Of a stretch of DNA of 64,000 bases, positions 36,263 to 45,914 are shown in pieces. The first letter of the stretch is position 1. Each line of letters starts with the position of its first letter. Under the pieces are notes generated by a model, which saw only the letters and a program-made list of their open reading frames with translations, did no database searches and was not told where the DNA came from. The stretch is from Hyalella azteca (lineage: Eukaryota > Arthropoda > Malacostraca > Amphipoda > Hyalellidae): positions 211,824 through 275,823 of the forward strand of contig NW_025931313.1 of NCBI RefSeq assembly GCF_000764305.2. The letters run 5' to 3'. A program made the translations under genes and the position numbers.

Positions 36263-36532
36263 AAAAAATATAACTCAGTACTCACTGCAGTGAGTAACAG
36301 AGAGCGCATTTTCTCGTCGACGAAAACGCGAAGTCACGGGCGGACAGACAGACGGACAGACAGACGGACAGACAGACGGACAGACAGACGGACAGACAAA
36401 CGGACAGACAGACGGACAAACAGACGGACAGACAGACGGACAGACAGACGGACAGACAGACGGACAGACGGACGGACGGACATGGCGAGCACAATAGCGC
36501 ATTTTTTCCATACTTGAGAACGGGCGCTAAAA
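36263..36532 (-). mobile_element. Helentron-associated (HINE/DINE-1-like) element, copy 1, expanded (GTCY)n
   Basis: On the minus strand the order is TTTTAGCGC start, ATGGAAAAAATGCGCTATTG, TGCTCGCCATG, a ~145-bp (GTCCGTCT)n tract, the core TTTTCGTCGACGAGAAAA, the subterminal GAGAAAATGCGCTCTC, the 16-bp palindrome ACTCACTGCAGTGAGT, then TACTGAGTTATATTTTT. The layout (subterminal inverted repeats, GTCY microsatellite, 3' palindrome) is that described for Drosophila DINE-1 and other HINEs. No coding capacity; it would depend on a Helentron supplied elsewhere. Four translated frames of the microsatellite give long spurious ORFs. Confidence 0.75.
36331..36480. repeat. (GACAGACG)n microsatellite, ~18 units
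   Basis: An 8-bp GACAGACG/GACGGACA tract, the expanded (GTCY)n core of HINE copy 1. Confidence 0.95.
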
Positions 36533-37930
36533 CGGTTTAAAATTTCTTTGTTGGCTGATAAATTATTTAAACGCTTAAATAAATGAATTTATTACAATAA
36601 ACTTCTCTGAAAAATAAGGACCATTCAAAGTTAACCCTCAAAGCGCTGGTCTGAAAATTAATTGTTGTCGAGAACTATACATACCGTATGTATCCTAAGG
36701 CTTTTAGTTATTAATGACGGTGTCAATGACTCGATCAATATTTTTTGTGTAAATAAAAAATGTATGGCAGCATGCTTTATATAAAAGGAATGCCAAAAAA
36801 ACAAGTTCTAAAAGTTTATATGAAATCAATGGAGTTGTTATTTCATATCTACAATCACAATCTCGCGTTGATAATTCTGCTGGCATGACCCTAAATCCAC
36901 TAGTAATCTAGTGTATGGTCCAGGCAGACCCTGAGAGCAACATTTGTACTACACCATGCGAGAAACAATAATTTTTTGATGTAACTTTCAATTCAGTACA
37001 ATTTTACAGCCGAGAATCCATGCAAAAATTGTTTTCATTCGCCTAGATTTCAACTATGCAAAAGACAATATGATGAGCCTAATCATCATTATATATATGA
37101 CGAATATTCTCCTTTCTGTATCTATATATTCTACAGACAGAAAATATGTTAAAATTTATATTTATTGTAAGTTTGAATATTTAAAACTGAGCACGGCAAT
37201 ATATAGGGACTGTTCAGGGACGCATATCCAGGATACTTGTCGCGTCGCGATATTGCCTGCACCCGAATATTTTATTCTAAGTAACAGAATAACAAGAAAC
37301 TGCCTTGGGTTCAATATCAAATTCCGCATAGTTCCCGTTCAAAGAAATTGTGGAACTAATATTCTTACTTCTCAATATTACAAGTTCAATAAAGATTTTT
37401 TCCAGACAGTTCAAGATCGCTGGGAGCTCTTTCATGCTGTCGATCAATTCTTGTAGCGTTCTATGAGCTGGCCACTCTAAGGCTTACTTCGCAGCAAACC
37501 AATATGACGGCCTTGCAGGAGGCCCGGATACTTTAGCGGCATCGGAATTTCGTATTAGCAAATTCCATAACAATGCAGGCTTCTTCTGAGACCAATTTTG
37601 ATCTTATATTGATACGCCTTGAGCAGCCTGCAACTATATATAAATGCTATGAGCAGGAGGATAGATACAATAGAGAGATTTATATGAAGTGAGATTTTTC
37701 TAATTTAAAATATAGAAGATAGAAACTGAAGGAAAGGAACCGGAGGAAAGAAAATGGAGGAAATGAACTTGAGGAAAGGAACTTGAAAGGAATTATTTTA
37801 TCGTGAGGGTAGAAGGGAGAAAAATCTTGTGATTAAATGAAAAACGCTTTGAAAATTACTTAGAAAGAAGAACCTGGAATAGAAATAAGAATCAGGAGAC
37901 TGCCGTAATGCCCGGTTCCCCCCACCCCCC
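36533..37930. other. AT-rich DNA with one orphan ORF
   Basis: The 128-codon plus-strand ORF at 37070-37456 is not repetitive and has four to five Cys residues in its C-terminal half, but no known domain. It may be chance or an exon. GGAAAGGAAC-type purine repeats lie at 37725-37790. Confidence 0.3.
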
Positions 37931-37933
37931 CCT

Positions 37934-37953
37934 CAATATATATATATATATAT
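37934..37953. repeat. (TA)n microsatellite next to a poly-C run
   Basis: About ten TA units directly after a C-rich tract at 37918-37932. Confidence 0.85.
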
Positions 37954-37996
37954 TAAGAGGGAAATGATATTGGCTATAAAATAAACTATTATATAG

Positions 37997-38167
37997 TTTT
38001 TAGCGCATTTTCTCATTTATGGAAAAAATGCACTATTGTGCTCGCCATGTCTGTCTGTCTGTCCGTCTGTCCGTCCGTCTGTCCGTTTGTCCGTGATCTC
38101 AAGTTTTCGTCGACGAGAAAATGCGCTCTCTGTCACTCACTGCAGTGAGTACTGAGTTATATTTTTT
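37997..38167 (+). mobile_element. HINE/DINE-1-like element, copy 2, short (GTCY)n
   Basis: Begins TTTTTAGCGCATTTTCTC, whose GCGCATTTTCTC is the exact inverse of GAGAAAATGCGC downstream. Then come CTATTGTGCTCGCCATG, about 45 bp of GTCY repeats, GTTTTCGTCGACGAGAAAAT, ACTCACTGCAGTGAGT and TACTGAGTTATATTTTTT. It is inverted relative to copy 1, about 1.5 kb away. Confidence 0.78.
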
Positions 38168-40009
38168 ATATGTTAGACCTCTTGATGGTTTCATAATCGA
38201 TGGATTACATTTGACATTAATTTTAGTGAGCCTCTAATTTTTATTTTAAAAAATGTAAACCAATCACGAGCGAACGATACAGAGATGAGTTTAAATTTTC
38301 ATGGACTACATAAAAGTACAGGGGCTTCATTTCTTCATATATGGAAAAAGTCTGGAGTTAGAACTGCCGCAACAAAACTTTTCTGGAAGTTGGGATCCAA
38401 AATCCAAGTTTTTAATTGGCGAGAGTGCGAGGCCTTGCGTGCAGGCGTGCGTGAAAAATGGAGAGTTACGCAATTTTCATGTTCGGCGTCGTACCAAAAA
38501 TGTCGGAAAATTGGCAGACGGAAAATTTTTGGAAACTTTAAGACATTTTGATAGATCAAGGACATTTTTTAGACCATATAGATAAGTATAGAATCAGAAT
38601 GTATTTTAAATGATAGTTAGGGATCAAAAAGTATCATTCGATTGTGCACCAATAAAATTTTTTAGAAAATTTGCATCAAAAAACATCAATTTACTCATAA
38701 ATACAGTATAAAAGTGATTAGATTATTTATAAATTTTCGTCTAAGCCATATTAGGTATTTTAGCTGAAGTTAAGCATAAAATTTCGAATGCCAGATATTC
38801 AAATTAAAGCATAAAAAATAATTCAGTTTTATACAGTAATTAATTAATATTATTAAATATACTATATAAGCATGGGAAAATTTAGCTAGGAAAAGTTGAC
38901 CTACAATGCAATTATTACAAGGTAAATAAAATATAAAGTCATCAAGAAAAAAACGCCATGTAAAATAAACCCCAAGCTCAAAAGCCTAATTTTAAGTTTG
39001 ATGATACTACTGCAGATTTTCTGGTACACTCACTGACGCGGCCGTCGATATGTCTCAGTCCTCGACCAGCCTTAGCCACCACATCTTCATGTCTTAGCGA
39101 CTCAAACCTCTTAAAAAAACTCAAGAAAAAGTCGCATATTTTTGCCGCGCGTCTCCAGCATCAAAAGCCACGCGAGAGTTCGCTCGCTAATCTCATCGAG
39201 CGCTCTTTTGATAAGTCCATCCACAAGTTCTCTTCGTCCCCGCGGCCGTCTGTGCAATATCAGTTGAATTTCTGAAGACGGGTCTCCAAAAATACGTTAA
39301 ATTTCCATGTTATTTGCCCTGTTTCCTTTGCTGCTCAGTACTGGCTGTAAAATTCAACATGCATTTGTTCGTGAAGATATTCGACAAGGCGTTAACTTTC
39401 AGTCATTTATTTTCCCATGACTTATTAGTTACTTGACACCTCGTATAAAGTCTTTTTATCACAAGAAATCCAAAAATTATTTGCTTTTATCTTCCTTAAT
39501 TATCTATATACCTAGTAAAATTTTTCTGAAATGAGTTAAATTTTTTTTTAGAAATTTCTTTGTTAATTCATAACTACTAATTGAATATGAGTAGTTCTTC
39601 GACTCTAATTTGAACAAAGGCTTTAGCTCTCCATGTTTTGGTTTGTAACTAAAATCTAGTTGATAAATGAAGGAATAAATGTCATTATAAATTACTCTAT
39701 AACATCTTTTTATTCTTCAGGACCCATTTCTCTGAATTAAAATTGTTTAAAGCGTAATTTTCCGAACTATTCGGCACGGGAACAAGTAGCACTTCTCACG
39801 ATGGATGTAATGTAAGAGGAAGTCCTACACTCAGCAGGTCATCATCCTGAAGGAACAGAGGTCATTTATATTCCGCTGCTCTTAACCGTTTAATAAATTT
39901 GGGTATTGCTTCATAAATAAAGCGTATAGTACTGGAATGTAGTGCATGGAGAGCAAGGAGAGAAATGGCCTGTGCTCCGGCGCCGCTGTTTTTCAGTCTT
40001 ACGAAGATA
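38168..40009. other. unique sequence, no gene recognised
   Basis: 38285-38585 has two overlapping open frames (88 and 94 codons) without a recognised domain. 39030-39250 is GC-richer, with no long ORF. The rest is AT-rich. Confidence 0.35.
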
Positions 40010-40895
40010 AAGCAACTTAAAGTAGCTGCACTCGAAGTGAAGATAAAGCATCATTTATATAGCTGCACATGCATGGAACTAAGCGCTGTTTTAATAGCTA
40101 CGTAAACATGAAGAAAAGCAGCAGTTCTATATAAGAAACTAGAAGTGATGACAAAGTGGCGTTTTTACAGCTGGATTGAAGCGAATATATATGTAAGCGG
40201 TTTTATAGCTGTAGACGAATGAAGAAGCAGAGCGTTTTTATACATGCAGACAAATCAAGGAACAACGTTTTTATAGATGTAAACGAATGAAGAAAGAGAG
40301 TTTTCATTGCTTTACGCGCATGAAACAAAGCAGCTTTATCGCTGCATTGAAGCGCAGATAACGCATCGTTTTTATAGCCGTACGCGAATGAAACAAAGCA
40401 GATTTATCGCTGTATTGAAGCGCAGATAACGCATCGTTTTTATTGCCGTACGAGCACGAAACAAAGCAGCTTTATCGCTGTATTGAAGCGCAGATAACGC
40501 ATCGTTTTTATTGCCGTACGAGCACGAAACAAAGCAGCTTTATTGCTGTATTGAAGCGCAGATAACGCACTGTTTTTATAGCCGTACGTGCATGAAACAA
40601 AGCAGCTTTATCTCTGTATTGAAGCGCAGATAACGCATCGTTTTTATAGCCGAACGCGCATGAAACCAAGCAGCTTCATTTCTGTATTGAAGCGCAGATA
40701 ACGCATCGTTTTTATAGCCGTACGTGCATGAAACAAAGCAGCTTTATCTCTGTATTGAAGCGCAGATAACGCATCGTTTTCATAGCCGTACGCGCGTGAA
40801 ACAAAGCAGCTTTATCTCTGTATAAGCAGCTTTATCGCTGTATTGAAGCGCAGATAACGCATCGTTTTTATAGCCGTACGCGCACGAAACAAAGC
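40010..40895. repeat. 68-bp minisatellite, ~8 good and ~5 degenerate copies
   Basis: The unit includes TGTATTGAAGCGCAGATAAC, GCATCGTTTTTATAGCCGTA and CGCGCATGAAACAAAGCAGC then TTTATC. Good copies lie from about 40346. The left part is decayed. A partial unit is inserted near 40822. Confidence 0.93.
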
Positions 40896-42404
40896 GTCAC
40901 AGGACGACCGGAGATGAAGCGCTCGAGTGAACATCAAGTAGAGCATGGCGACAGGCTGGCCTGCAGACGCGGCGTGGGGACTCGTGTCTTGCGAGGTCTC
41001 ATGCCTGTAGGGAGAATATAATAGAATATATGAATATTATATTCTCTATATTATTATTATATGGATATAGTTATCATATTCATATATAATAAAATATATG
41101 TTTCATTGGAGACTAAAGAATTTGTTTTATTCGCATTTTTTTCAAGAATATAGATATGGATAAAATAATAAAATGGATATAAAATAAAATGTATGGATAT
41201 GATAACTATTTTTTAATCCAACGCAGCCCCTACAATCGTACGGCCAACTATAGAAGGATGAATAAAAATGATGAATAAAGAGATAAAATATAAACAAACT
41301 TCAAAGTACAAATAAATACAAGAATATAACTGTGTGTTCTCTTTGCTCCAGTTCTTACATTGGACTCAAGATTCGGAGCCTTTCTGAAATTAACAAATAA
41401 ACAATAATTTAGAACTAGCAACAAAAAGACAGAATAAAATATAAATAATAGACTGATACAATAATAATAATGGACATCTTTAAATATCACGGCCAAATTC
41501 AAACAAAAAATCATCACAAAAATATAAAACCAAATGATAAAGTAACGCGTATCTCCGTGGTAGATCACACAGCAATGAATAAGTGCAGAGCATATCTGAA
41601 CGAGGTCACGTCCGAGGTAACTTAAAACCGAAAATCAGAATATCTAACTTTTAATTAAACATTATAGCACTGCGTCCCCTAACAACACTATTTTGCACTG
41701 CGTGCCCTAACAGTGCTTGGAGTTAGGATTTTCGAACTGGAGCTTGATTCGAGTTGAACGTTTCCGATGAAGATCGGTGAATTTTTGGCCATTTTCTTTA
41801 CCTTAAAGTTTCTAGTTACATTTCGATTGAAGCTATTAAGTTATCTTGCTACATGCATGCATTGAGAGTTAATAGTAAAATAGATAGAGTAAAAATTTAT
41901 AAAAATGCAGAATAGAAGTAAATATTGGCAAACAGGTCATTATATCTAATGAATTTTATGTCGAGATAAGGAAAGACTTTGGGCTCATAGCTCACTTGAT
42001 GTATGAACTTACAACTTTCAAGTATTTGTTTTGACTGTTTTATTTTACATTCAGGAATGACTAAGACATTATCATTTATGAATAAGGAACAAGAAGAACA
42101 TCACTGCACAAAAGCGAGGATATACGAGTCTTATATCTGAGATATGGTAGAGGAAGCGAAGTAAGGGCCGCGGTAGGGTGGGCAATGTCCCGGAACGAGG
42201 GCGACTTGATAACTGGATTACACTTCCGTGCTGGGAGAGCCACCGCCTCGCAGTTATTCACAATATTATTCAAAATGTTCAATGTTAATATAAGTAAAAT
42301 ATTGTGTAACTTTTCTCCGGCCTGTCTAAAATTTTGAACGTGACTCTTCTTGCAAGCCAAATAATTTTTTGATAAATGGATCAGATGCACTTGAAAATAT
42401 GATA
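40896..42404. other. AT-rich unique sequence, no gene recognised
   Basis: AT-rich ORFs (for example 106 codons at 41248-41568, minus strand) are hydrophobic by composition only. Confidence 0.35.
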
Positions 42405-42530
42405 AGGAAATTTTTACACATTTCTCCTTGTGTGGGTCATCCTGGCGCAGTTTTTCCGGACAAAAGGGCGTATAAGAGCTACTTGCGGGAAGTGTTTCAA
42501 TATTTGGACAGTATAACCCATTAATTTGTC
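42405..42530 (-). mobile_element. CACTCAG-ended MITE-like element, copy G (partial)
   Basis: The minus-strand member shows CACATTTCTCCTTGTGTGGG, TTTTTCCGGACAAAAGGGCG, TATAAGAGCTAC and CAATATTTGGACAGTATAACC. One end is shortened. A 166-codon minus-strand ORF runs through it and is not regarded as a gene. Confidence 0.6.
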
Positions 42531-42590
42531 GTAGTGTCTGGCACCTACGAAATACAGAGACATAGTGGCTCGACAATACTCATAGCTTCA

Positions 42591-42750
42591 CCTCATGAAA
42601 ATTAATGGATTATACTGTCGAAATAGTGACACTTTCTGCACGTAGCACTGATTCACCTATTTTGTGGGAAAAACTAGGTCAGGATAAACTACCACACAAG
42701 ACAAAAAAGTGCATCGCCAGTAGGACAGAGTTTCCCTAATTTCTCTCAAT
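42591..42750 (+). mobile_element. CACTCAG-ended MITE-like element, copy H
   Basis: Contains TATACTGTCGAAATAGTGAC, CACGTAGCACTGATTCACC, CACACAAGAC and AAAAAGTGCATCGCC, then a degraded right end. It is followed by a GCGGCGGCTCGAATAGCCTC flank that recurs after copy I. Confidence 0.7.
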
Positions 42751-42788
42751 TATTCGAGCGCGGCGGCTCGAATAGCCTCAAATCTTCA

Positions 42789-42905
42789 CACTCATGAAAA
42801 TTTATGAATTATATTGTCCAAATAGTGACATACTTTCTACATGCAGCACTGATACACCCTGTATATCATCACCTATTGGACAAAGTCTCACGCATTTCTC
42901 TGAGA
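42789..42905 (+). mobile_element. CACTCAG-ended MITE-like element, copy I (internally deleted)
   Basis: The left end CACTCATGAAAATTTATG and ATTGTCCAAATAGTGAC and the right end TATTGGACAAAGTCTCACG with CTCTGAG are both kept. About 50 bp of the middle, after the GCAGCACTGATACACC core, is missing. The flank CGGCGGCTCGACAAGCCTC repeats the one after copy H, so H and I probably arose by local duplication. Confidence 0.7.
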
Positions 42906-43059
42906 CACACGGCGGCTCGACAAGCCTCAAATGTTCAGTATTGCGAGATTTATTTGCATGTTCCGTAGCCTGGTTATTGTAGGGAGAGGAGCTGTGCATG
43001 TGTCGCTTGTGTTGGGACTGCAGTTTGTGTCCCGAAAATGGGGCCCAGCTCGAGTTATG

Positions 43060-43365
43060 GTCCCGCTTGTGGCCTAGCCCCAGGGCTGTGAGATTTAGAG
43101 GCTGAAAACTGGAGGTTGGTGAGGCAGAGGGGCTGGGAGATGAGGCTGAGGAGCTGGGAGAACAGATGCACAAAAGATTTGAAGATATGAAGAAGAGGGG
43201 CTGGGAAAAGAGGAATAGTGAGGTAGGTCGGCTGGGAGAAAGGCTCGAGGATGGTGAGGCTGAGAGGCTGGGAGAAGAGGCTTGATGATGAGCGAGGTAG
43301 ATGGGCTGGAGGATAGTAAGGCTGAATGCTGGCAGATGGTGAGGCTGAGGATTGGAAGATCATGT
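43060..43365. repeat. G/A-rich degenerate minisatellite
   Basis: Repeated GAGGCTGAGAGGCTGGGAGA-type phrases with irregular spacing. Minus-strand Ser/Pro-rich ORFs across it are spurious. Confidence 0.75.
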
Positions 43366-43450
43366 GAATGTAGTATTTTACGGAAGGTAATGGCAGGAAA
43401 CTGAGATTTGTAGAGGTTTAGATACTGCTATAGAGGAGGCCTTAATAATA

Positions 43451-44406
43451 CAGGGTGCGCCAGCAAAACTTACTTTTTTGAAAAAATTCCTGTGCGGTTA
43501 GTTGGTCGGGTAGAGGGGCGAGAGGGGGTGCATCTGAAGGGGAAAATTCCCAAGTTAGTTTCTCAAAGTTTCTCAAATAAATTTGCTGTTGTGCAAGAAT
43601 TAACTGAACGCGATTTTGTTGCCCGTCAAAATGCATTTGAAATGCTGGTTGACAACTTGCCTGAAGACGCGGTCTTTTTTCAGTGACGAGGCTCACTTCC
43701 ACATTTCCGGCTGCGTCAGCAAGCAAAACCTGCGTTATTGGTGTGGTGCAAATCCATGGGAGCTTCACCAGAAGCCACTTAACTGTGAGCGAGTTACTGT
43801 CTGGTGTGCGATGTTGGTAATGGGAATAATTGGTCCTTATTTTTTGAAGAAAACAAATGCGCAGTTATCGTTAATGGAGCTCGTTACAGGAACATGATCG
43901 AGGAATTTTTTATTCTAAGACTCGAAGAAATGAACTTTAGGAACGTGTGGTTTCAGCAGGATGGAGCCACAACACACACAGCACGAGACTCAATGAATTT
44001 GTTGCGACAACATTTATCAGACCGCCTCAGCTCTCTCAGAGGCGATCTCCAATGGTTGCCACGCTCTCCAGATTTGACTCCATGCGATTTCTTTTTATGG
44101 GGATATTTGAAATTTCTGCTTTATGTCGATCGACCACGGACCATAGCACACCTCAAGAACAACATTCGCGACGTCATTGCCAAAATACCGATTGATATGC
44201 TGCATAGAGTGGAAACCATTATAAAAAAAGCGACTTCATTAGTTTATGCGCAATGGAGGCCGTCATTTATGAGATTTAATTTTCAAAACTGTATGAAAAA
44301 AATTTGGGATACAGTTTTCTCGAATAAAAAAAATTGTAAAACGATAACTGAAGTACTTTTGTTTTTATTGACCTTTCAAATAAGTAAGTTTCTGTGGCGC
44401 ACCCTG
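43451..44406 (+). mobile_element. defective mariner-type transposon (DD41D-like spacing)
   Basis: The element has imperfect terminal inverted repeats starting CAGGGTGCGCCAGCAAAACT. The right end reads AAGTAAGTTTCTGTGGCGCA then CCCTG, and TA dinucleotides flank both ends (43449-43450, 44407-44408), the target duplication expected of Tc1/mariner. Inside is a decayed transposase. It has the first catalytic Asp in SDEAHF, the second in WFQQDGATTHTA and the third in the SPDLTPCDFF motif, with 41 residues between the second and third. That spacing matches the DD41D group rather than DD34D mariners. At about 956 bp the copy is shorter than full elements; the N-terminal DNA-binding (helix-turn-helix) part is missing. 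It is non-autonomous. Confidence 0.9.
43562..44335 (+). pseudogene. frameshifted mariner transposase remnant
   Basis: Recognisable transposase starts near the QELTERDF motif and runs through the DDE-type catalytic core to about FQNCMKKIWDTVF. Reading switches frame twice: near the T6 run at 43675-43680, just before SDEAHF, and near the T-run at 43840-43845, between GIIGPYF and EENKCAVIV. The downstream part (from about 43846) is open for some 190 codons and holds the second and third catalytic Asp residues. With the N-terminus missing and two frame breaks, no functional enzyme can be made. Both breaks fall in T runs, so base-calling or assembly indels cannot be excluded for them. Confidence 0.88.
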
Positions 44407-44609
44407 TAGTATCCTTAATATCCTTATTATCTTTAATAACTTTAGTATCCTTAGTAAGTTTGTTGGACGTAGCAGTCGGGGACGTAGCAGTGTTTCCCAC
44501 CTCAATAGACCGGGACACGAAGGAAAGAATGTCGGGATACTGAAGGATGACGTGAACGATGAAGCAAATAGATAATGGGAGACTGACAGCCTATTGACTT
44601 AGGCCTTAA

Positions 44610-45665
44610 GGGGAGCGTCTGGGTCAAAAACTAACTTTTTCATTTACGGACGGATTTCTTTGAAACTTGGTACACATATGTAAAACAAAAATCTAAGACT
44701 TTTTTGTTCGTGTCAATTTTCCAAAAAAATGATAGAAAACGTGAAATTCATAGAAAACGGCAAAAAGGGGGTCCTCAAGAAATCTATCTCCTCCTAGGAT
44801 TTTCAAGCTACAACATTGAGAGACATATCATTCGATGCGTAAAGACCATATCTATAAAATTGCGTATACGTTTTTCGAAATTCTAATTTTTGTGGATGTG
44901 GGGTCATTTATCGTAAAATTTTTTATTTTTCCCCCCTTCCCCCCTCCTTTTTGCCAAATATTTCTCAAACTATAACGAAATAACAAAAAACCATACGCAA
45001 TTCTGTAGATCTCTCCTTTGCAAATCGAATGGAATATGTATCATTGTTGTAGCTTCAAAACTGTAGGAGGAGACAATAAGTGTGAATGTTGAGGAGAGCT
45101 CGACAAAGTCCCGCGCGCACCACAATATGCGCTCAATGTAGCATAGATACCAATCTAAACGTTTCTGGAGCTTGATTCCACTCAAGGATGATGGGAGAAA
45201 CTACATGCGCATCTCTCCCTACAAAGCCCGGAGGCACACTGAGTCAGACCTCACAAAAACACTATATTTGTAGTGGTGGACAGCGAATTATCTCATATCT
45301 AATTACTGAAAGAACTCCCCTCCCTGCCCCCCTTTCATGAAGTGTCGTATACGTAAAAATCGACGTACAGAGATGGTAGTGGTACCATTGGATAGGCCAG
45401 AATGTCAGCTTTAAGATGAGACTAAACACGTAACTGCAGCACAACTCAAGTAGACACTATGTATAAAGAGCTCACCAGCTAATTAGTTCCTATCTAATTA
45501 CTTGAAGAACTCCCCCACCCGCCCCCCTTTCATGAAATGTCGCGAAATCATAAATCAACGTAGAGAGATGGCAGTGGTACCGTTGGATAGGGCAGAATGT
45601 AAGCTTTAAGATGAGTATAAAAACCAAAAAAGTCAAAATTTTCGATTTTGACCCAGACGCTCCCC
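44610..45665. mobile_element. TTAA-flanked non-autonomous DNA element with 20-bp perfect terminal inverted repeats
   Basis: The left end reads GGGGAGCGTCTGGGTCAAAA and the right end is its exact reverse complement. TTAA lies immediately outside both ends (44606-44609 and 45666-45669), a TTAA target duplication. Internally, ~44780-44870 is an imperfect inverted repeat of ~44990-45080, and two ~140-bp direct repeats lie at 45287-45430 and 45486-45630, so the element is largely foldback. No coding sequence is seen. TTAA target choice is typical of piggyBac and Sola3 elements, but the GGGG terminus is not the usual piggyBac CCY end, so the superfamily is open. It starts about 200 bp after the mariner relic. 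Confidence 0.82.
45287..45630 (+). repeat. two ~140-bp direct repeats inside the TTAA element
   Basis: The blocks at 45287-45430 and 45486-45630 both contain a TCTAATTACT-like start, a C-rich tract, CCTTTCATGAA, GAGATGG, AGTGGTACC and GCTTTAAGATGAG in the same order, with scattered substitutions. This indicates an internal duplication after, or during, formation of the element. Confidence 0.75.
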
Positions 45666-45855
45666 TTAAGCCGCAGTACAAAGGTTCTCAAGAACTCTGA
45701 GACGATCACTTTAAGTGTATACTGAAAATAGTCCATTAAAACAAGGAAATAAGACGTTCTACTTCATTAATAAAGAGTTTTCACGCAAGTATACTTACTT
45801 TGAATATCAGCATTTTAGCGCTTTTTATTAACACGTTTTCCTTAGCTTAGCTTCG

Positions 45856-45914
45856 CGTTTGTTTGTTTGTTTGTTTGTTTGTTTGTTTGTTTATTTGTTT
45901 GTTTGTTTGTTTGT
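45856..45914. repeat. (GTTT)n microsatellite
   Basis: About 14 GTTT units with one ATTT change. It is followed by GAGATCTGAAATTCGGCATG, a phrase of the kind seen beside microsatellites in dispersed repeats; only this one copy is seen here. Confidence 0.92.

Noticed and set aside
36275..36511. Cys/Pro/Ser/Val-rich ORF
   Set aside because: Translation of the (GTCY)n microsatellite in HINE copy 1.
40010..40895. possible CRISPR array
   Set aside because: Units are contiguous 68-bp tandem repeats with no unique spacers, in a eukaryotic context; the same holds for the other arrays.
42076..42576. 166-codon minus-strand ORF
   Set aside because: About the first third is MITE copy G and the rest has no recognisable domain; probably chance.
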